This document shows positions 1 through 4,918 of a DNA stretch of 18,699 nt, piece after piece (within the stretch, counting starts at the first letter, position 1; each line of letters begins with the position of its first letter). This DNA comes from Streptomycetales bacterium (GTDB taxonomy: Bacteria; Actinomycetota; Actinomycetes; Prado026): positions 1-18,699 of the forward strand of contig JANYIP010000114.1 of assembly GCA_025361995.1 (NCBI GenBank), in the 5' to 3' direction. The notes under the pieces are model-generated. The model saw nothing but the letters and a program-made list of their open reading frames with translations. It did no database searches and had not been told where the DNA came from. The translations under genes were made by a program, and so were the position numbers.

Positions 1-1
1 T

Positions 2-39
2 GGGGATGGGGGTGGGGGTGGGGTGGGGATGGGGGTGGG
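2..39. repeat. G-rich tract (seven G-runs, G-quadruplex-capable)
   Basis: Seven runs of three to five G (2-5, 8-12, 14-18, 20-23, 25-28, 31-35, 37-39) are separated by one- or two-base A/T linkers. A TGGGGATGGGGGTGGG unit recurs with a period of about 23 nt. Four or more G-runs with such short loops fit the standard G-quadruplex pattern. The tract begins at the window edge, so its full extent is unknown. It lies about 58 nt upstream of the TetR gene. Confidence 0.75.
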
Positions 40-84
40 TGCTCGGAGGATCGGGTACGCCGGTAGGGCGGGCTGACCAAGCCT

Positions 85-90
85 TAGGAT
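85..90 (+). promoter_or_regulatory. Possible -10 box of a leaderless TetR transcript
   Basis: TAGGAT fits the TANNNT -10 pattern of actinobacterial promoters. It ends 7 nt before the GTG start at 98, so transcription would begin at or next to the start codon. There is no Shine-Dalgarno sequence before that GTG, which agrees with a leaderless mRNA. No convincing -35 element is visible, so this is a weak prediction. Confidence 0.35.
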
Positions 91-97
91 CCCGGGC

Positions 98-724
98 GTG
101 AGCCAGTCCGCGTCACCGCGCCCCGGACGCCCCCCGCTGTCAGTCGCGGAGCGCGGGACGATGCTGGACGCCGTCATCGCTGCGGTGGCCAGCGGCGGGT
201 ACGACGCGATCACGCTGCGCAGCATCGCCGCCGAGACCGGGATGAGCCCAGCCCGGCTCTCGTACCACTTCGGTACCAAAAAGCGGCTCTTCCTGGCGGC
301 ACTCGAGCACGTCGAGGTACGAGCCAACCGCGAGGCCGACGACTCGATGCGCGCAGCCCGCTCGCACTGGCAACGGGTGGCCGGGATGGTCGCGGCCGTC
401 ACTCCCGACGGGGTCGGCGACCCGGAGTGGCAGATCTGGCTGGCCGCCTTCTACCAGGCTCCGTACGACCCGGACATCGCCGCCGTCCTCGCGACGAGCA
501 CGCGCCGCTACCGCGACCGGCTCGAAGCGGTGATCCGTGCGGGGGCGGACTCCGGCGAGTTCGTCGTGCGGGCCCCGCGCGAGACCGCGACGATCGCGGC
601 CGCCGCACTGGACGGACTCGCCATCGAGTGCGTCGCAGGCGTGCCCGGCGCGACCCCGGCACGGGTACGCCGGCTCGTCCTGCGCCTGCTGCGACGCGAG
701 CTGGGCCTGCCGCCGGCCCGCTAG
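98..724 (+). CDS. TetR/AcrR-family transcriptional regulator
   Basis: A 208-residue DNA-binding repressor-type protein. Residues about 18-62 form the TetR helix-turn-helix: an amphipathic first helix (MLDAVIAAVASGGYDAITLR), then IAAETGMSPARLSYHFGTKK with the family's hallmark YHF-x-K/S-K segment entering helix 4. The remaining roughly 145 residues are an all-helical ligand/dimer domain resembling the BetI-like C-terminal family, with the 'WQIWLAAFYQA' helix typical of that branch. The length is normal for the family. The GTG at 98 is chosen because the HTH begins soon after it and a TAGGAT box precedes it; there is no SD. The ligand and targets cannot be read from the sequence. The adjacent hemerythrin-like gene, and the gene outside the window on the left, are the first candidates. 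Confidence 0.9.
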   Translation: MSQSASPRPGRPPLSVAERGTMLDAVIAAVASGGYDAITLRSIAAETGMSPARLSYHFGTKKRLFLAALEHVEVRANREADDSMRAARSHWQRVAGMVAAVTPDGVGDPEWQIWLAAFYQAPYDPDIAAVLATSTRRYRDRLEAVIRAGADSGEFVVRAPRETATIAAAALDGLAIECVAGVPGATPARVRRLVLRLLRRELGLPPAR

Positions 725-778
725 CCGGCCCGCAGAACCCACGGCGGGTATCCCTGGTTTCCTGGCGGTCACTCAGTT

Positions 779-784
779 TATAGT
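779..784 (+). promoter_or_regulatory. Candidate -10 box (TATAGT) for the hemerythrin-like gene leader
   Basis: TATAGT differs from the TATAAT consensus by one base and sits in an AT-rich dip (CAGTTTATAGTGG) in otherwise GC-rich DNA, 55 nt after the tetR stop. The best -35 at 17-18 bp spacing (TGGTTT) is poor. If used, the transcript would carry a leader of about 190 nt, containing the hairpins at 812-841 and 861-901, before the start at 980. Confidence 0.4.
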
Positions 785-811
785 GGTGGCTGGACCTGGG
801 GACCGCGAGGT

Positions 812-841
812 CCGGATCCCCGACGATCACCGGGGATCCGG
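812..841 (+). promoter_or_regulatory. Strong hairpin in the leader upstream of the hemerythrin-like gene
   Basis: CCGGATCCCCG (812-822) pairs perfectly over 11 bp with CGGGGATCCGG (831-841) around an 8-nt loop (ACGATCAC). The segment just upstream, GGACC (792-796), could instead pair with GGTCC (809-813). That pairing uses two bases of the main stem, so two partly exclusive folds exist. I do not recognise a known riboswitch class. Confidence 0.6.
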
Positions 842-860
842 GACGGGTTCGGGGCGGGAC

Positions 861-909
861 GGCCGACGAGCTGGGCGCACGCAGCCCACGCTCCGTCGGC
901 CTTTCCTTT
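861..909 (+). terminator. Intrinsic-terminator-like hairpin with T-rich tail
   Basis: GGCCGACG (861-868) pairs with CGTCGGCC (894-901), with an inner TGGGC/GCCCA helix (872-876 with 884-888), and TTTCCTTT follows directly. It may end tetR transcription or, with the upstream hairpin and the TATAGT box, act as an attenuator before the gene starting at 980. The U-tract is interrupted by CC, which is usual in high-GC actinomycetes. Confidence 0.6.
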
Positions 910-979
910 GGGCCAGGGCTGGACCACAACAGCTCCCGCAGAGCATGATCAGCAGGCGTACAAACGGAGGTGGTCTCAA

Positions 980-1459
980 GTGGTTCCAGCGGGCGACACA
1001 CCAGACGAGCCGCACGCCGCCCTGGCCCTGGACGAGGTTCGCCGGCGCCGGGCAGAGTTGCGCGACGCTCTCGGCCGGCTGGAGGGCGCGCTCGCGGCTC
1101 CGACCCCCGGCCGCATCGACGGCTGGCGCCACTTGGTCCGGACCAGGCTCGACCAGCTCAGCGCCGACTTCGACGAGCACATCGCCGTGACCGAGGGTCC
1201 GGACGGGGTCTACGACGACGTCGTCGCCAGCGCTCCCCGGTTGGCGCGCTCAGTCGACCAGCTCCGCCACGACCATGAGGTCATCCTCAAGCAGCTCGAC
1301 CACTGCACAGGTCTCGTCAAGGCGGTCTCGGACGACGACCACGTCCAAGACATCCGAGACAGTGCGACCGACCTCATGTTCCGGCTGGTACGGCACCGCC
1401 AGCGCGGCTCCGACTTGATGTGGGACGCGTACGCGAGCGACATCGGCGGCGAGACCTGA
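980..1459 (+). CDS. Hemerythrin-like (HHE-type) four-helix protein
   Basis: A 159-residue soluble, probably four-helix-bundle protein with the layout of small actinobacterial hemerythrin-domain proteins. The second helix carries DEHIAVTEGPDGVYDDV, the third LRHDHEVILKQLDHC, and the C-terminus ends in the characteristic RHRQRGSDLMWDAYASDIGG helix. True hemerythrins bind a di-iron site with five His and two acidic residues. Here the first-helix His is not visible and HxxxE is replaced by HxxxxE, so metal binding is uncertain. The GTG at 980 is chosen over upstream in-frame codons because GGAGG (966-970) lies 9 nt before it, whereas a TTG at 908 would fall in the terminator tail. The gene converges on the redox operon, with 24 nt between the stops. 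A role in redox or oxygen sensing is inference from family and neighbours. Confidence 0.65.
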   Translation: MVPAGDTPDEPHAALALDEVRRRRAELRDALGRLEGALAAPTPGRIDGWRHLVRTRLDQLSADFDEHIAVTEGPDGVYDDVVASAPRLARSVDQLRHDHEVILKQLDHCTGLVKAVSDDDHVQDIRDSATDLMFRLVRHRQRGSDLMWDAYASDIGGET

Positions 1460-1483
1460 CCGCAGCGGCGCCCGCTCCAGCAG

Positions 1484-1693
1484 CTAGCCGGCGGCACTCT
1501 CCGTGAGCCGAAGGGCCAGCTTGGGGCATGCCGCGACGGCCTTCTGAGCATGGCCGAGGAGGTCGGCCTGCATCGGCTCGGAGCCCACCAGCGGGAACCC
1601 CCACTCGTCGACAGCGATGCGCTCCGGCAGGAGCTCGGCGCACAGCCCGCGTCCGTCGCAGGCGATCCAGTCCACCGACATCGTGTACGTCAT
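1484..1693 (-). CDS. Small three-Cys ferredoxin (probable [3Fe-4S])
   Basis: A 69-residue cytoplasmic electron carrier. Cysteines lie at 12, 18 and 56 in the contexts CDGRGLC and ACPKLAL: the C-x5-C ... CP pattern of actinobacterial single-cluster ferredoxins. The usual middle Cys of a [4Fe-4S] motif is absent (position 15 is Arg), so a [3Fe-4S] cluster is most likely. The ATG at 1693 overlaps the stop of the NuoF-like gene as ATGA, indicating translational coupling. An in-frame GTG at 1714 would only lengthen that overlap. Conserved acidic residues (D8, E20, E24, D29, E30) suit partner docking. As last gene of the run, it probably exchanges electrons with the NuoF-like flavoprotein. This partnership is inferred from operon position. 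Confidence 0.85.
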   Translation of the reverse strand: MTYTMSVDWIACDGRGLCAELLPERIAVDEWGFPLVGSEPMQADLLGHAQKAVAACPKLALRLTESAAG

Positions 1694-2973
1694 GACGCAC
1701 CGCCGGCTCGCCACGGATGTACGGGCAGGACCGGCCGATCATCGGTCGCCGTACATACACCCGCCTGGTGCGTCGCGACCTCGGCCGCGAACACCGACAG
1801 GGCGCTGCGGACGAGCCGTACAGTCCCGTCGGGGTGGTGGCAGGCCCCGCGTCCCTCGACCAGTGCTGCGAGTTCGAGCACGCGCTCGGGCAAGCCGCGT
1901 GAGCGTTCGCGCCCAGCGAGCTGGGTCAGCGTACGAGCCATGGCCGGCAGCCCGTTGAGGCAGGGGCCGCACTGGCGGGCCGACTGCTCTGCCAGATAGG
2001 TCACTGCTCGCGCGGTCTCGCTGAGCCCGCAGGCCTGCGCAGAGAGCGCGACGACGACACCGGCTCCCGGGCTGGCCCCGACCGGGCCCAGACCCTCGAC
2101 CGACAGCGACAGGTCCATGGCTTGCCCCGCCGGGAGCCAGGTCCCGTGGTAACCCCCGACGAGGACGGCCGACAGCGGACCTGGCGACCCTCCGGCGCGC
2201 GCAAGGACGTCCCCGAGCCGGGTACCGATCGGGACTTCGACGACGCCCGGGGCGGCCACCGCGCCACCGAGGGTGCACAGCATCGAGCCCGGCTCCCGCT
2301 CGGTCCCGACACTGCGGAACCATGACGCGCCGTGCCGGCCGATCAGCGCGAGGTGCGCCAGCGTCTCGACGTTCTGCACGAGCGTCGGCGCACGACCGAC
2401 GCCCTTGACGTACACCGACGGCGGCACCGCGAGCGGGAGGGCACGGCCACCGTTCAGCGCCGAGACCACCGCGCTCTCCTGCCCGGACACGAAGCGCGCC
2501 GGGGCAGCCACGACGGTGGCCGTCACGGCATCGACGCCGGCGGTCCGTCGGGCCGCCACCAGCGACTCGAGCAGCGCCACCAGCGGACCTTCGTGCACAT
2601 AGACGTACGCCCGGGTGGCACCGGTAGCCCGACAGGCCAGCTGCAAGCCGTCCAACACGAGGTGCGGGGCGTACGACAGCAGGACCCGGTCCTTGCTGCT
2701 CGCTGGCTCCCCCTCGGCTCCGTTCGCGACGACCACAGGCTCGCTGCCGGCGGCCACCGCGGTGAGCTTGCGGGCCATCGGGAACCCGGCCCCACCCCGG
2801 CCGGTGAGCCCGGCCGCAGCGACCGCGGCGATGACATCCGCGCTGCTGACAGCCAGGTCGAGCGGGCCGTGAATCTGCTGGTGGGTCACGAGCTCGCGCT
2901 GCTTTCCCGCCCCGATCCCGTCGGGCAGGATCCGGCCCTCCACCTGCAGATCCGGGGCACTGATGCTGGTCAT
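1690..2973 (-). CDS. NuoF-like NAD(P)H-dependent flavoprotein with Fe-S domain
   Basis: A 427-residue homologue of the complex I 51-kDa subunit/hydrogenase diaphorase family. It shows the nucleotide-binding GRGGAGFP (58-65), the NuoF-type NGAEGEPASSKDR (84-96), an altered flavin-loop FVSGQESAVVSALNGG (161-176), VQNVETLAHL (199-208), an SLBB-type soluble-ligand domain (about 235-285), and a C-terminal Fe-S domain with CGPC (335-338) and GACHHPDG (376-383). Compared with the canonical SCGxCxPC motif, the first Cys is replaced by Ala332, so only three of the four cluster N3 ligands remain. There are no membrane segments. It overlaps its upstream neighbour (haem protein) and downstream neighbour (ferredoxin) by 4 nt each. 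It probably moves electrons between NAD(P)H and the ferredoxin or membrane haem; direction and nucleotide preference are not visible. Confidence 0.88.
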   Translation of the reverse strand: MTSISAPDLQVEGRILPDGIGAGKQRELVTHQQIHGPLDLAVSSADVIAAVAAAGLTGRGGAGFPMARKLTAVAAGSEPVVVANGAEGEPASSKDRVLLSYAPHLVLDGLQLACRATGATRAYVYVHEGPLVALLESLVAARRTAGVDAVTATVVAAPARFVSGQESAVVSALNGGRALPLAVPPSVYVKGVGRAPTLVQNVETLAHLALIGRHGASWFRSVGTEREPGSMLCTLGGAVAAPGVVEVPIGTRLGDVLARAGGSPGPLSAVLVGGYHGTWLPAGQAMDLSLSVEGLGPVGASPGAGVVVALSAQACGLSETARAVTYLAEQSARQCGPCLNGLPAMARTLTQLAGRERSRGLPERVLELAALVEGRGACHHPDGTVRLVRSALSVFAAEVATHQAGVCTATDDRPVLPVHPWRAGGAS

Positions 2974-3554
2974 GCCATCACCTCAACCTTCGGTGTACGG
3001 GCGGCAGGCGCCGTCCCGGGGACGGGCGAGGTGCGGCCCAGCACGCGCCAGCCGATCGCGGCCGCCGATGCGAGGACGCAGCTCGCAGCGAGCACGAGCT
3101 GGTAGCCGCTCCTGACGTCCGGGCCGAGCGCGAAGGTGTGAACCAGCGCGACCGGCCAGGACGCGTACACCGTGAGGTGCACGATGCGCCACAGCCGCTG
3201 CCCGATGCGCTGGCGGAGCAGGCTGGTCACCACCGCGGCGAGCATGAGGTCCAGCGATAGGGCGCCGAGCCCCAGCCACAAAGGCTGGTACCCGCTGACG
3301 AAGGGCACGATCGCGTCGAACCAGTGGATCGTCACGTAGGGGTCGATCACCGCCGTCGTGATGTGCACCGCGAGGAAGGTCACCGACAGCAGCGAAACAT
3401 TCCGGTGCAGGCCAGCCACGGCGAACCTCGGGAGCCCTGGGAGCCGCCGGCCACCTCGGGTGAGGACACCGAGCACGATCACCACGGTCAGCAGGACCAG
3501 TGACAGGACACCGGTGCCGCGGCTGAGGTACCACAGGGCGCTACCGCTGATCAT
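2970..3554 (-). CDS. Ferric-reductase-like transmembrane haem b protein
   Basis: A 194-residue integral membrane protein with about five to six hydrophobic helices, matching the minimal ferric-reductase/YedZ-type transmembrane domain without the FAD/NAD domains of full-length FRE/NOX proteins. Two His pairs stand in haem-ligand spacing: H50-x13-H64 (LHRNVSLLSVTFLAVH) and H126-x12-H139 (VHLTVYASWPVALVH), as expected for two stacked haems b crossing the bilayer. The tail after residue 175 is short, basic and cytoplasmic. The start at 3554 lies 14 nt inside apbE, and the end overlaps the NuoF-like gene by 4 nt. The likely role is to carry electrons from the cytoplasmic flavoprotein/ferredoxin to an extracytosolic acceptor. 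The acceptor is not identified. Confidence 0.87.
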   Translation of the reverse strand: MISGSALWYLSRGTGVLSLVLLTVVIVLGVLTRGGRRLPGLPRFAVAGLHRNVSLLSVTFLAVHITTAVIDPYVTIHWFDAIVPFVSGYQPLWLGLGALSLDLMLAAVVTSLLRQRIGQRLWRIVHLTVYASWPVALVHTFALGPDVRSGYQLVLAASCVLASAAAIGWRVLGRTSPVPGTAPAARTPKVEVMA

Positions 3555-4512
3555 CGTCAGCCTCCGCGGGCCAGCCGTTGAGGTGGGTGACCTCGCCGGT
3601 GTGGGCGACCAGGCGGGCCGGCAGCCCCGACCGGCGCAGGTCCGTCACTGCTGACCCGCTGCGGACGATCGCCGCCGTGGTGGCCACGTTTGCCGCCAGC
3701 GCGGTGGGCGCGGTCACCGTCACCGTGCGCCAGATCGAGACGGCCGGCATACCGGTCGCTGGATCGACCAGGTGGTGCATCACCTGCCCGCCACGGTGCC
3801 AGCGCCGGGCCGCCGTGCTCGACGTCGCGAGCCCGCCGGACCTGATGCTGACCGTCGCCATGGGCCCGTCGGACCTACTGCTGACGTCCGGCCGGTCCTG
3901 CACCCGGACCGCCCACCCCTGCTCGGGCGGCGGACCGGCGACCGCGATGTCCCCGCCTAGGCTCACGAGAACCCCGCCACCGAGCTCGCCGTGGATGCGC
4001 TCGGCGACGCAGTCGGCCCACCAGGCCTTGGCGGTCGCCCCCAGGTCGAGCTGTACGCCGGCCGGCAGCCGCACCGTCTGGGTTGCCTCATCGAGCTGGA
4101 CCTGCTCCCAGGTCGAACCCCGCCAGACGGACAGCGCCACCGGCTCCCCGTCGGTGGGCAGCCGGCCGAAGTCGCGGTCGTAGCCGAGCCGGACCAGCGA
4201 GGACCCCAGCGTCGGGTCCACCGTGCCCCCGGTACTGCGCGCCGCCTCGAGGCCCACCCCGATGGCGTCGCTGAGCACCTGGCTGATGACCACCGCACGC
4301 CCTGCCGACTGGTTCAGCGCGACGAGCTCGGAGTCCAGCCTGAACCGGCTGCAGGCCCGGTCGAGCCGGTCCAGGTCGGCGACGAGGATCTCGCGCGCCG
4401 GCTCGAGGACGGCCGGCTCCGTGACGACCAGACGTATCCGTACCCCCAGAGCCTCGAGATCGGTGCCGACGGTCGACGAGCCGACCGGGCGGTCGACCAC
4501 TGCGGTGCTCAT
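3541..4512 (-). CDS. apbE: ApbE-family FAD:protein FMN transferase
   Basis: A 323-residue enzyme that uses FAD and Mg2+ to attach FMN through a phosphoester to Thr/Ser of an acceptor protein. Family blocks in order: DRACSRFRLDSELVALN (about 50-66), TGGTVDPTLG (about 94-103), LDLGATAKAWWAD (about 155-167), SLGGDIAVAG, the SGGLATSS segment, HHLVDPATGMP (about 246-256, metal/FAD site) and a late TAPTALAANVATTAA helix with the conserved Thr/Asp-region. No signal peptide or lipobox is visible at the N-terminus, unlike the periplasmic lipoprotein forms, so modification before export is possible. The ATG at 4512 overlaps the Thr-rich gene's stop as ATGA. The reaction is family knowledge. The acceptor is unclear because no FMN-binding domain protein is encoded in the window. 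Confidence 0.92.
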   Translation of the reverse strand: MSTAVVDRPVGSSTVGTDLEALGVRIRLVVTEPAVLEPAREILVADLDRLDRACSRFRLDSELVALNQSAGRAVVISQVLSDAIGVGLEAARSTGGTVDPTLGSSLVRLGYDRDFGRLPTDGEPVALSVWRGSTWEQVQLDEATQTVRLPAGVQLDLGATAKAWWADCVAERIHGELGGGVLVSLGGDIAVAGPPPEQGWAVRVQDRPDVSSRSDGPMATVSIRSGGLATSSTAARRWHRGGQVMHHLVDPATGMPAVSIWRTVTVTAPTALAANVATTAAIVRSGSAVTDLRRSGLPARLVAHTGEVTHLNGWPAEADDDQR

Positions 4513-4901
4513 GACCCACTCGTGGTGGCGACCGGCGTGGTAGACGTCTTGGTCGGCGTCGTGGTCGGCGCCTTCGTAGCCGTGGCGGTAGGAGTTGTGG
4601 TCGTCTTGCTGGTCGAGGTCGTCCCGGACGTTGTCCCCGATGTTGTCCCCGATGTTGTCCCGGAGGTCGTCGAGTCGTCGGCCGAGGTCGTCGCCGCGGA
4701 TGACGTGGTCGCCGACGTGTCGTCCGTGCTGCTCGTCGTGCTCGCGGAGCTGCTGGTGGTCGTGCTGGTGGCCGAATGCTCGGCGGCGTACGCGAGGCCG
4801 GCGCTGCCGGCCGCCCCGGCTACCGCGAGGGCCACCGTGGCCGCCCCCAGCCGGCGACGTCCGCGAGTCCGGGCGGCGATCCTGGCGCTGATGCTGTTCA
4901 T
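4509..4901 (-). CDS. Secreted Thr/Ser-rich low-complexity protein, function unknown
   Basis: A 130-residue protein. Residues 1-39 are a clear Sec signal peptide: basic n-region (RIAARTRGRRR), Ala/Val-rich core and AYA-AE cleavage site after A39. The mature 91 residues are almost entirely Thr, Ser, Ala, Asp, Pro and Lys, including TTSG repeats (about 75-92) and a Pro/Thr/Lys tail. There is no C-terminal membrane anchor and no cysteine. The ATG at 4901 has AGGAG 8 nt upstream. It sits 17 nt after the glycosyltransferase gene and overlaps apbE by 4 nt. In related clusters, as I recall, this slot holds an FMN-binding-domain protein whose signal peptide and Ser/Thr-rich linker look like this one, but here the globular domain is missing. 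It is a plausible O-glycosylation and/or flavinylation substrate; this is inference. Confidence 0.85.
   Translation of the reverse strand: MNSISARIAARTRGRRRLGAATVALAVAGAAGSAGLAYAAEHSATSTTTSSSASTTSSTDDTSATTSSAATTSADDSTTSGTTSGTTSGTTSGTTSTSKTTTTPTATATKAPTTTPTKTSTTPVATTSGS
4623..4670 (-). repeat. Four 12-bp tandem repeats coding TTSG units
   Basis: Four consecutive 12-nt units (plus-strand form CCC[C/G]GA[T/C]GTTGT or close variant) encode the repeated Thr-Ser-Gly-Thr segment of the Thr-rich protein. Two central units (4635-4646 and 4647-4658) are identical and the outer two differ at several positions. The unit is a multiple of three, so copy number can change by slippage without loss of frame. 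Confidence 0.8.
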
Positions 4902-4918
4902 GGCTATGTCTCCTTCTC

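Noticed and set aside
908..979. Upstream extension of the hemerythrin-like gene to TTG 908
   Set aside because: It would start in the terminator T-tract without an SD. GTG 980 has GGAGG at ideal distance.
4623..4670. CRISPR-like repeat array
   Set aside because: Units are 12 nt, contiguous, without spacers and in frame within a coding region.
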